A DNA stretch of 14,912 nucleotides from an uncultured Planctomycetaceae bacterium (GTDB lineage: Bacteria; Planctomycetota; Phycisphaerae; UBA1845; UTPLA1). Positions 1-6,075 of this stretch are shown piece after piece. The notes under the pieces were generated by a model. The model was given only the letters and a program-made list of their open reading frames with translations. It did not search any database and was not told the DNA's origin. The position numbers were made by a program, and so were the translations under genes. The stretch is taken from NCBI GenBank assembly GCA_938008425.1, contig CALLKH010000413.1, positions 1 through 14,912 of the forward strand, given 5' to 3'. Numbering within the stretch: position 1 is the stretch's first letter; each line of letters begins with the position of its first letter.

Positions 1-1242
1 TTCGTTTTTTTTTTTGACGCCGGCTGATCGGGCCGGTGCGGGGGTTCGCGGGGCCCCCCCTTCCCCCGAGGGCGAAACCGCGCGGGGGGGCGATGCGACG
101 CCCGATCCATTGTTGACGGCGTCCAGCAGCGTTTCGATTGACGAGAAGTTCGACGCGTCGGCCAGGCGAATCACCGCCGCTTCGACCAGCGCCCGGCCGC
201 TGCCGCTCGATTTGACGGAGCGCCGCAGCTCTTCGAGGACCGTGATCATGTAGACATACGCGCCGCCGTCGAAGCGTTTGGATTGTTCGACAAGTTTCGG
301 TCGAAGCGCGGCGGGCGCATCCACGAGGTCGGTGTCCTCTCCGCACACGCGCAGCACCATCAGGTCGCGGAGCTGGGCGATGAGCAGATTGCACCAGCTG
401 TCGAGCGTCGCCCCGCCTCCGAGATTTCGATCGACCACCGCCAGCGCGCCGGCCGCGTCGCCCTCGGCGAACTTGTCGATCAACTCCGCATTGAGTTCGT
501 CGTGGGCCGCGGGGAAGAGTTCGTCAACGATTTCGCCGGTGACCTTCTTGCCGGCCATGGAGAGAACCTGATCGAGCAGGCTCAGCGCGTCTCGCATCGA
601 GCCATTTGCCAGACGTGCAACGCGGCGTGCGGCGGCCTCGTCGATGGAGACCTTTTCGCTCTTGCAGATCATGCGGATCTGCTCCGCGATTTCCTCGGGC
701 TGGATCGACTTGAAATCGAACCGCTGCACGCGGCTGAGAATGGTCGCCGGGACCTTGTGGGTCTCGGTCGTCGCGAAGATGAATTTGACATGGCTCGGCG
801 GCTCTTCGAGCGTCTTGAGAAGCGCGTTGAAGGCGCCGGTGCTGAGCATGTGGACTTCGTCGATGATATAGACTTTGAACCGCGACCGGGCCGGGCGATA
901 AACCGCGTTGCTTCGCAACTCGCGGATGTTATCGACGCCGGTGTTGCTGGCGGCGTCGATCTCGACCACGTCCACGTCGTCGCCCCTGGCGATGTTCACG
1001 CACGAATCGCATTCGCCGCAGGGACTGGCGGTCGGGCCCTTGGCCTTATGGCAGTTCAGCGCCTTGGCGAGGATGCGGGCCATGGAGGTCTTACCGACGC
1101 CGCGCGTGCCGCAGAAGAGATAACCGTGGTGAATGCGATCCTGCTCGATGGCGTTCCTGAGCGTGGCGACGACGGCCTTCTGACCGACGACCTCATCGAA
1201 GGACTGGCTCCGGAACTTGCGTGCGAGAACGGTGTAGGACAT
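1..1242 (-). CDS. dnaX: DNA polymerase III subunit gamma/tau (clamp loader ATPase), 3' end cut by window edge
   Basis: DnaX is the ATPase of the clamp loader that opens the sliding clamp and loads it on primed DNA. The 414 visible codons cover the whole conserved AAA+ and collar region. I see Walker A GTRGVGKT (residues 45-52), four zinc-ligand cysteines (C64, C75, C78, C81), Walker B IIDEVH (126-131), a sensor-1 region ATTETHK (157-163), the arginine finger in SRVQRFDF (R171; the family usually has SRC, here V172) and sensor 2 GSMRDALS (214-221). Collar domain III follows to about residue 370, then a Pro/Gly/Ala-rich linker. The ATG at 1242 gives the expected MSYTVLARKFR start; a weak GGTGA lies just upstream. 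The SRP RNA gene lies directly upstream on the same strand, with no clear terminator between them, so read-through is possible. Codons 410-413 lie in an A11 run and the gene continues past the window. Confidence 0.97.
   Translation of the reverse strand, partial: MSYTVLARKFRSQSFDEVVGQKAVVATLRNAIEQDRIHHGYLFCGTRGVGKTSMARILAKALNCHKAKGPTASPCGECDSCVNIARGDDVDVVEIDAASNTGVDNIRELRSNAVYRPARSRFKVYIIDEVHMLSTGAFNALLKTLEEPPSHVKFIFATTETHKVPATILSRVQRFDFKSIQPEEIAEQIRMICKSEKVSIDEAAARRVARLANGSMRDALSLLDQVLSMAGKKVTGEIVDELFPAAHDELNAELIDKFAEGDAAGALAVVDRNLGGGATLDSWCNLLIAQLRDLMVLRVCGEDTDLVDAPAALRPKLVEQSKRFDGGAYVYMITVLEELRRSVKSSGSGRALVEAAVIRLADASNFSSIETLLDAVNNGSGVASPPRAVSPSGEGGAPRTPAPARSAGVKKKNE
5..15 (-). promoter_or_regulatory. 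A11 homopolymer in dnaX, candidate slippage/frameshift site
   Basis: Eleven consecutive A residues on the coding strand fall in the linker just after the conserved clamp-loader domains of dnaX, read in frame as Lys-Lys-Lys-Asn. The run contains A-AAA-AAA and A-AAA-AAC heptamers in the register needed for a -1 ribosomal slip, and it is long enough for RNA polymerase slippage. A short hairpin (CCGGC/GCCGG, positions 20-36) ends 4 nt before the run. In E. coli (ribosomal) and Thermus thermophilus (transcriptional) dnaX, slippage at an A-rich tract in the same gene region makes the short gamma form. Function here is inferred by analogy. The shifted frames cannot be followed because the window ends. 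Confidence 0.5.
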
Positions 1243-1349
1243 GAAGTCACCGGGAGGTCAGAGGGTTCAGCCGGGCGAAATTGAGAACGGACCGAGCTCG
1301 ATGCGGCGATCCGCGTCACCGGGAGCCCCGTTCCGTTTCCCACGTTCGG

Positions 1350-1478
1350 TCTGCCGCTCAAGTCCGGCTCGGCGATCCACGGCACACGGGCTGGCAAAGC
1401 TGGGCTGCTTGGTTTCCCATCTGACCCGTTGTCCTGGCCAGGACGTTGCATGGGGCCGAACCGGACTTGAGCGGCAGA
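1350..1478 (-). ncRNA. ffs: Small bacterial SRP RNA (4.5S-like)
   Basis: This RNA is the scaffold of the signal recognition particle, which binds Ffh and targets membrane proteins co-translationally. On the minus strand the two ends form a perfect 24-bp helix with one G-U pair (arms 1455-1478 and 1350-1373). Inside lies the Ffh-binding domain IV signature: GGGTCAG, a hairpin capped by a GAAA tetraloop (TGG-GAAA-CCA), AGCAGCCC, and then CGTGTGCC, all in the order known from E. coli 4.5S RNA. The asymmetric-loop sequence reads correctly only on this strand. The length, about 129 nt, suits the Alu-less bacterial type. A consensus promoter sits upstream, so the primary transcript may carry a leader of about 20 nt. 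The position next to dnaX is a common bacterial arrangement. A covariance-model search should hit the bacterial small SRP family. Confidence 0.9.
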
Positions 1479-1502
1479 CGCGTTTCAAGCCGCGAATCCG
1501 CG

Positions 1503-1531
1503 ATTATATGGAGGCGGGGACCGATCGCCAA
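1503..1531 (-). promoter_or_regulatory. Sigma70-type promoter for the SRP RNA
   Basis: On the minus strand a TTGGCG -35 element (1526-1531) and a perfect TATAAT -10 element (1503-1508) are separated by exactly 17 bp. Transcription should start near 1496, about 18 nt before the SRP RNA terminal helix. The near-consensus match fits a highly expressed housekeeping RNA. It may also drive dnaX, since no terminator is visible between the RNA and the dnaX start. Confidence 0.75.
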
Positions 1532-1600
1532 CTTGCCCGAAGCCACTGGAAAATCGAGGGATAATGAGACATCGCCCGCCGGAGCGCACCCGCCCGGTCG

Positions 1601-3088
1601 TCAACCGCCCCCGGCGATCTTCGCGATGAGGTTCGTTGTGCTGAGGCCTTCGACCATCGGGGCGAGGACCACCCGGCCGCCGCGCGACTCGACGACATCC
1701 TGTCCCGCGATCGACTTGCCCTCCCAATCGCGGCCCTTCACCAGCACATCGGGCTGCACCGCCTCGATCAGCTTCTGCGGCGTGTCGTCATCAAAGAGGA
1801 CGACGTAATCCACATCGGCCAGCGCCGCGAGCACTGTGGCGCGTTCGGACTGGGGAACGATCGGCCGGTTGCCGCTCTTGCCCTGCCGCTTGATGCTGGC
1901 GTCGGAGTTCAGGCCGACAACGACGATGTCGCCGCTCTCCTTGCAAAGTTGAAACGTCGCGACGTGTCCGGCGTGCAGGAGATCGAAGCAGCCATTGGTG
2001 AAGACGATCTTCTGCCCGAGCGAGCGGCGCCGGGCGAGATCGGGGACGAGTTGATCGATCGTACGAACCTTGCCGAGGTCCTTGTGGTGTTCGAGAAAGA
2101 TCTCGCCGAGCACTTCCTCGCGCGTGATCGGCACACAGCCGAACTTTTCAACTTCGAGGCCGCCGGCGATGTTGGCGAGCATGGCGGCCTCGCGAAGCGA
2201 TCCGCCGGCCGCGAGCGCGACGGCCATCGCTGCCAGCACTTCGTCACCCGCGCCGGTGACGTCGTAGACATCCCGCTTTTTCGTCGGGACGTGTTCGCAC
2301 ATGTCGTCCGGGCCGATGATGATGATGCCGTCGGCGTCGAGCGTGACGCAGGCGTACTCCGTGCGGCAGGCTTTCAGAATATCGCGTGCCGCGGTTTCGA
2401 CGGCGTCCATCGTGCGGAGCCGCAGGCCGGTGAGTCGCTCGGTCTCGGTGCGGTTGGGCGTGATGGCGTAGGCGCCGGCGTACCGGGAGTAGTCGCGAAT
2501 GTTCGCGGGGTCGACGAGGACGGGAATGCCGCGGGCCTTGGCGAGCTTCGCGACTTCCTTGCAGAGCATGGGCGAGACGACGCCCTTGTCGTAATCCTCG
2601 ATGCAGACGACGGAGCAGTTCGCGATCAGGCGCTCGACCTGTTCGAGCAGTCGCCGCGTGGTGGTCTCGCTGACGGGTTCCGTGGATTCTTCATCGACGC
2701 GGATGAGCTGCTGTCGGTGGCGATGCTGGGCAAGACCGATGAGCCGCGTCTTTCGCGTCGTCGGTCGACCGGGAACGCGAACCAGGCCGCTCGGGTCGGC
2801 GCCGGCGGTTTTCAGCATGGTGGAGAGCCGATCGGCGTCGGCGTGTTCGCCGATCATGCCGACGCAGTGAGCGATGGCGCCAAGGGCGGCCACGTCGGCA
2901 GCGACGGAGCCCGCTCCGCCGAGCGAATCTTCCTCGCGAACCACGCGCAGGACGGGAACCGGCGCCTCGGGGCTGACGCGTTCGGCGTCGCCGTAGAGGT
3001 AGTGATCGATCATGTAGTCGCCGATGACGAGAACGTGTCGATCCTGGGGCTTTTCGATGAGTTCACAGAGCCGTTGCCACATCGCCAT
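1601..3088 (-). CDS. hldE: Bifunctional heptose-7-phosphate kinase / heptose-1-phosphate adenylyltransferase
   Basis: HldE carries out two steps of ADP-heptose synthesis for lipopolysaccharide: phosphorylation of heptose-7-phosphate at C1 and, after GmhB acts, adenylation of heptose-1-phosphate. The 495-residue length is typical of the fused enzyme. Residues about 15-330 form a PfkB/ribokinase domain: the N-terminal GDYMIDHYLYG, SLGGAGSVAADVAALG (55-70), a central DPAN (193-196) and the catalytic GAGDEV (279-284, base D282; the family more often has T or S where E283 stands). Residues about 355-495 form a cytidylyltransferase-like domain with FTNGCFDLLHAGH (363-375, HxGH nucleotide-binding motif) and STTNLI near the end. 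The ATG at 3088 gives a full kinase N-terminus; a second in-frame ATG two codons later is possible. Only a weak AGAG ribosome site is visible. The gene is divergent from the ParA-type gene. Confidence 0.95.
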   Translation of the reverse strand: MAMWQRLCELIEKPQDRHVLVIGDYMIDHYLYGDAERVSPEAPVPVLRVVREEDSLGGAGSVAADVAALGAIAHCVGMIGEHADADRLSTMLKTAGADPSGLVRVPGRPTTRKTRLIGLAQHRHRQQLIRVDEESTEPVSETTTRRLLEQVERLIANCSVVCIEDYDKGVVSPMLCKEVAKLAKARGIPVLVDPANIRDYSRYAGAYAITPNRTETERLTGLRLRTMDAVETAARDILKACRTEYACVTLDADGIIIIGPDDMCEHVPTKKRDVYDVTGAGDEVLAAMAVALAAGGSLREAAMLANIAGGLEVEKFGCVPITREEVLGEIFLEHHKDLGKVRTIDQLVPDLARRRSLGQKIVFTNGCFDLLHAGHVATFQLCKESGDIVVVGLNSDASIKRQGKSGNRPIVPQSERATVLAALADVDYVVLFDDDTPQKLIEAVQPDVLVKGRDWEGKSIAGQDVVESRGGRVVLAPMVEGLSTTNLIAKIAGGG

Positions 3089-3557
3089 TTACTCTTTGCT
3101 CGGGTCGTCGGGGCGTCAAGCGGAGCCGGGATCATCCGGGTGCGCGAAAATGCGGGAAATCGCCCGCAGGCGGTCAGAATTCAGCGCCGGGAATGGTATC
3201 GATGACCCGGGGTGGGAGCAACGTCAACCGCGTCGACGCCGGGTCTTGTCCGGCGCGGAAACCGTGATCTGACATAAGCTTCGTACTGATCGAAGGGTGT
3301 AGTGCCAGTCGACTCATCATCAAGGGGTCTCGTTCAAGCTCAAGCCGTCACAATAGGGTTATTTGCCCCACTCTTACCCAGTAAACCCGCAATTTCAGCA
3401 TTGCCGCGCAAGATTCGTCCCATAAAAACTAAAGCACGCAACTTTCGCCTGCCGAACATTTCATTATCGGAATTTCACAACGGGGCCTTCGCCCCGTCGG
3501 AGATATGAGCAGACCCATCGGCAGCGGCCGCTGAGCCGCCTCAGGGGACATACGCCA
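3089..3557. other. Divergent intergenic spacer with hairpins, hldE / ParA-type gene
   Basis: This 469-bp spacer must contain the control regions of both divergent genes. Roughly 3340-3480 is clearly richer in A/T than the rest of the window, as expected for promoter DNA, but I find no convincing -35/-10 pair on either strand. Three inverted repeats are visible: CGCCGG/CCGGCG at 3237-3255, ACGGGGC-CTTC-GCCCCGT at 3480-3497 (7-bp stem, UUCG-like loop, no U tract), and the perfect palindrome CAGCGGCCGCTG at 3522-3533. The last two lie within 80 nt of the ParA-type start codon and could structure its leader. No RNA gene or credible small ORF was recognised. Confidence 0.6.
3480..3497 (+). promoter_or_regulatory. 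Stable hairpin in the leader of the ParA-type gene
   Basis: A 7-bp GC-rich stem, ACGGGGC pairing with GCCCCGT across a CTTC loop, lies 60 nt upstream of the ATG at 3558. It lacks a following U tract, so it does not look like a terminator. It could be a transcript-stabilising or operator-like element. The role is unknown. Confidence 0.4.
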
Positions 3558-4952
3558 ATGAGAATCGTCGCCATCGCGAATCAAAAGGGAGGCTGCGGCA
3601 AGACCACCGTCGCCATCAATCTCGCCGCCTGCCTCGCCCGGGAGGGGCAGCGCACCTTGATCGTCGATCTGGACCCGCAGGGCCATTGTGCGCTGGGCCT
3701 GGCGGTGCCGGAAGAATCCATCGAAATGAGCGTCGCATCGATCCTCGCGGCCGATCCGACCGAGCAGCCGCCCGACCTCAGCCGCGTGATCTGGCAGATT
3801 TCGACCAACTTCGACCTGATTCCGTCGAAGGTGGACCTGGCCGCACTCGAACGTTCGCTCGCCCATGTCGATGGCCGCGAGCGCCGGTTGCGACACATTC
3901 TGTCAGCGGTGCGGCACAAGTTTGATTTCGTCATCATCGACACGCCGCCGACGATCGGCTTTCTCACCGAGAGCGCGCTGTACGCGGCGGATGAGGTCAT
4001 CGTGCCGGTGGACACCGGCTACTTCTCGCTGCACGGACTCTCGAAGCAGCTTGAGACGATCCGTCAGCTTCGCGCGGCGTGGGATCGGAACATGACGCTT
4101 CGGATTCTCGCCAATCACTACGACGTGCGAACCAAGCTGGCACGCGAGATCCTGGCCGAGCTTCGCAAACGGCACGGCGACGCGATGTTCTCGACGTTCA
4201 TCAACTTCAACACCAAGCTCAAGGAGTCGAGCAGCCTCGGGCAGCCCATCACCGAGTACGATCCGTCCAGCAGCGGCTGCCGCGACTTTGTCCGCTTCGC
4301 CCGCGAGCTCATCTCGCTCAAGCCGGCGGTCACGCCCTCCGAATCCGTCAGCACATCGTCCGTCATGCCGGCTTCGACGCTTCAGGTGGCGGAGCCCGGC
4401 CGGCCTGCCGCCGTTGTGGCACGTACGCCGGAGCAGCAGAGTTTGCTCGCCCGCGCCGATGCCCTGGCGGCGGATGCCAGCAAACTCCTCGCCACCTCGC
4501 AGACCTTGATCGGCCCCAACCGGCCGGTGCAGAACACCCCGGTCGCCAAGCCGGTCGCTTCGACTTCGGCGCCGGCGACCAGTTTCGTCGGTCAGCCGCA
4601 GCCGGTGCGAACGGCATCGCAGTCGCACGCCGAAACGACGCGAAAGCTCGATCGCATCTACGGGCCGCAGGCGGTTGAAGACGGCGTGCTGTTCGTCATG
4701 CGGGCGGACGGTGCGAATCGGGTGCAGATCGCCGGGGATTTCAACGACTGGAATCCGGAGCGCACGCCGATGATGCGAATCGATTCGGGAACGTTCCAGG
4801 TGAAACTGCCGCTGGGCCCGGGGCGGTACAACTACCGCTACGTCATCGACGGCCAGTGGCGCAACGACCCGGCGAACCATCGAACCGAGCGCAATCCGTT
4901 CGGTGATTTGAACAACATCGTCGAAGTGACGGGGATGCCGGTCGGGGTGTGA
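3558..4952 (+). CDS. ParA/Soj-type ATPase fused to an AMPK-type glycogen-binding domain
   Basis: Residues 1-257 are a ParA/MinD-type ATPase: deviant Walker A KGGCGKTT (10-17, with the signature K10 and K15), A' motif VDLDPQG (36-42) and Walker B VIIDTPP (125-131). Such ATPases dimerise on ATP, bind the nucleoid non-specifically and position DNA or other cargo. Residues 258-370 are a Pro/Ala/Ser/Thr-rich linker with one likely helix (about 291-318). Residues 375-459 form an E-set carbohydrate-binding module of the CBM48/AMPK-beta type: GDFNDW, YRYVIDGQW, FGDLNNIVEV. W398, W434, R427 and N453 align with the glycogen-contacting Trp, Trp, Lys and Asn of AMPK beta. The ATG at 3558 has an AGGGGA ribosome site 8 nt upstream, and a strong terminator follows. 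No parB, parS or carbohydrate gene adjoins it, so it is an orphan. I infer cargo positioning linked to glycogen or another alpha-glucan; this is not shown. Confidence 0.9.
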   Translation: MRIVAIANQKGGCGKTTVAINLAACLAREGQRTLIVDLDPQGHCALGLAVPEESIEMSVASILAADPTEQPPDLSRVIWQISTNFDLIPSKVDLAALERSLAHVDGRERRLRHILSAVRHKFDFVIIDTPPTIGFLTESALYAADEVIVPVDTGYFSLHGLSKQLETIRQLRAAWDRNMTLRILANHYDVRTKLAREILAELRKRHGDAMFSTFINFNTKLKESSSLGQPITEYDPSSSGCRDFVRFARELISLKPAVTPSESVSTSSVMPASTLQVAEPGRPAAVVARTPEQQSLLARADALAADASKLLATSQTLIGPNRPVQNTPVAKPVASTSAPATSFVGQPQPVRTASQSHAETTRKLDRIYGPQAVEDGVLFVMRADGANRVQIAGDFNDWNPERTPMMRIDSGTFQVKLPLGPGRYNYRYVIDGQWRNDPANHRTERNPFGDLNNIVEVTGMPVGV

Positions 4953-4998
4953 GCGACCGAGCGAGTCCGCATCAAATCGAAGCGTGAATCACTGAGAG

Positions 4999-5031
4999 CA
5001 CCGGAACGATGAATGCGTTCCGGTGTTTTTT
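4999..5031 (+). terminator. Rho-independent terminator after the ParA-type gene
   Basis: A perfect 10-bp stem, CACCGGAACG pairing with CGTTCCGGTG, with a 7-nt loop, is followed directly by six T residues. It lies 47 nt after the stop codon at 4952. It separates this transcript from the downstream membrane-protein gene. Confidence 0.93.
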
Positions 5032-5112
5032 CATTCATCGGGCGCGAATCGGGGAAGAATGAATTAGTTGGGGAACGGCCGAGTTCGGCGAACGGCGGAG
5101 GCGAACGGATCG

Positions 5113-5697
5113 TTGGATAAGATCGTGCATCGAATCAATTCGATCATCCTGATTGTCTCATTCCTCGTGTTCTGCTGGCTCGGAATGCAGGTGGTGCACG
5201 AGGCGGGGCATGTGATGGGAGCGATCGCGAGCGGCGGTCGGGTGGCCGGCGTGAAGCTGGGGCCCCTGGAGTTTTCGAGAACCGATCTCATCAGCAACCC
5301 GCATCCATTGTTGGTCGCGTGGGCCGGGCCGGTCATCGGGGCGGTCGTGCCTTCCGTATTGATTCCGTTTTCGAGGCGGGCTCGACACTATTTCAGATTC
5401 TTTGCGGGATTCTGTCTCGTTGCGAATGGCGCCTACATCGGCGTCGGCGCGATTGAGGGCGCCGGCGACGCGGGCGACTTGCTGAAGCACGGGGCGGCGT
5501 TGTGGCACTTGATTGCATTTGGGTTGCTCAGTTTCAGTGCGGGCCTTTTCCTCTGGCACGGGCTGGGGCCGGCATTCGGCATCGGGGTGAGGGGTCGGCT
5601 GATTTCGAAGTCGGAAGCTCTCGGCGCGTTCGTCATGGCCGCGGGGCTTGTCGTTGCCGAGATTATTTGGGGGATGACCCCTTGGGCGGTTGAATGA
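5113..5697 (+). CDS. Small integral membrane protein with HExxH, M50-like putative metallopeptidase
   Basis: The protein is short and mostly hydrophobic, with about four to five likely membrane segments. The first segment runs straight into VVHEAGH, an HExxH zinc motif placed in a transmembrane helix as in M50/site-2 proteases. A later AWAGP stretch resembles the AGP segment of M50-family proteins. A possible third zinc ligand is one of the two aspartates in GAGDAGDLL, but the classic LDG motif and any PDZ domain are absent, so proteolytic activity is uncertain. Start choice: the TTG at 5113 has GGAGG 11 nt upstream and gives 194 residues. A TTG at 5068 (209 residues) and a GTG at 5125 are alternatives. 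The gene lies downstream of a terminator, so it should have its own promoter. It is convergent with the cytochrome gene. Confidence 0.75.
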   Translation: MDKIVHRINSIILIVSFLVFCWLGMQVVHEAGHVMGAIASGGRVAGVKLGPLEFSRTDLISNPHPLLVAWAGPVIGAVVPSVLIPFSRRARHYFRFFAGFCLVANGAYIGVGAIEGAGDAGDLLKHGAALWHLIAFGLLSFSAGLFLWHGLGPAFGIGVRGRLISKSEALGAFVMAAGLVVAEIIWGMTPWAVE

Positions 5698-5772
5698 CGA
5701 TTGGATCGTCGAAATAGTGCCACGTTAATGGCAGTACCCGAAAAGATCGCCCCCTGAGAAGCCAATCTTTCG

Positions 5773-5852
5773 CCCCGCTGGGGCTGGTGTTTCTCTCGCT
5801 CCCATACCCCCGGCTCGCGCCGGGGGCTACATTCTTTCGCCGCTAACGCGGC
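5773..5852. repeat. Triple-hairpin palindromic element (REP-like)
   Basis: Three closely spaced inverted repeats occur in 80 bp: CCCC-GCT-GGGG (5773-5783), CCCCCGGC-TCGC-GCCGGGGG (5807-5826, perfect 8-bp stem) and GCCGC-TAAC-GCGGC (5839-5852). The wording around them (CGCTCCCATA before, CTACATTCTTTCGCCGCT after) resembles dispersed intergenic palindromes I associate with planctomycete genomes. Lying at the 3' ends of convergent genes, they could act as mRNA 3'-end stabilisers or bidirectional terminators. No U tract follows any stem. Confidence 0.65.
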
Positions 5853-5865
5853 TGGGATCTGGCAC

Positions 5866-5998
5866 CGCGCCGGAATCTTGATTCCGCGCCGGCGACTTGC
5901 TTCATCGGCGGAATCTTGCTTGCGCGCCGGCGACTTGCTTCATCGGCGGAATCGTGCTTGCGCGCCGGCGTCTTGCTACAGCGTCGGAGTCTTGCCTG
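5866..5998. repeat. Tandem repeat, 19-bp base unit arranged as 38-bp dimers
   Basis: A leading 19-bp half unit (5866-5884) is followed by three 38-bp units at 5885-5922, 5923-5960 and 5961-5998. The first two differ by one base; the third is more diverged; a decayed fragment continues past 5999. Each 38-bp unit is itself two related 19-bp halves, both with a CGGCG-like core followed by CTTGCTT. Recent duplication of the middle copies over an older decayed array is the simplest reading. No dyad or protein-coding constraint is evident. Confidence 0.8.
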
Positions 5999-6075
5999 CG
6001 CGACGGAGACCGGCAACTGCGGCTGAAATCTGCGGCAGCGGCCGGGATTTGCCGATTCGGCCGGGATTCCAAGCC

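Larger units (their letters stand above)
5698..6075. other. Repeat-rich convergent intergenic region
   Basis: This 378-bp spacer lies between the 3' ends of two convergent genes. Its left part (5698-5770) shows nothing I recognise. Its middle holds three adjacent hairpins (5773-5852) and its right part a 19/38-bp tandem repeat (5866-5998). 6000-6075 is a degenerate continuation rich in CGGCNG-type words. Open frames cross it but have no ribosome site and follow the repeat period. Confidence 0.7.

Noticed and set aside
283..1284. Long plus-strand open frame of 333 codons
   Set aside because: It is antisense to dnaX, whose motifs are unmistakable, and it has no recognisable domains; the frame stays open because of the GC-rich codon pattern.
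1949..3205. Plus-strand open frame of 418 codons
   Set aside because: It mirrors hldE on the other strand; its product is a repetitive Arg/Gly/Ala/Asp-rich shadow without any family features.
3480..3497. Intrinsic terminator upstream of the ParA-type gene
   Set aside because: The stem is strong but no T run follows on either strand.
3302..3508. Possible 68-residue plus-strand gene in the hldE-ParA spacer
   Set aside because: It has a GTG start with a poorly spaced ribosome site, no family features, and runs into the leader hairpin of the next gene.
3903..4880. Minus-strand open frame of 325 codons
   Set aside because: It is antisense to the ParA fusion gene, which has clear motifs, a ribosome site and a terminator.
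5866..5998. CRISPR array
   Set aside because: The units are head-to-tail with no spacers, the period is 19/38 bp, and no cas genes are present.
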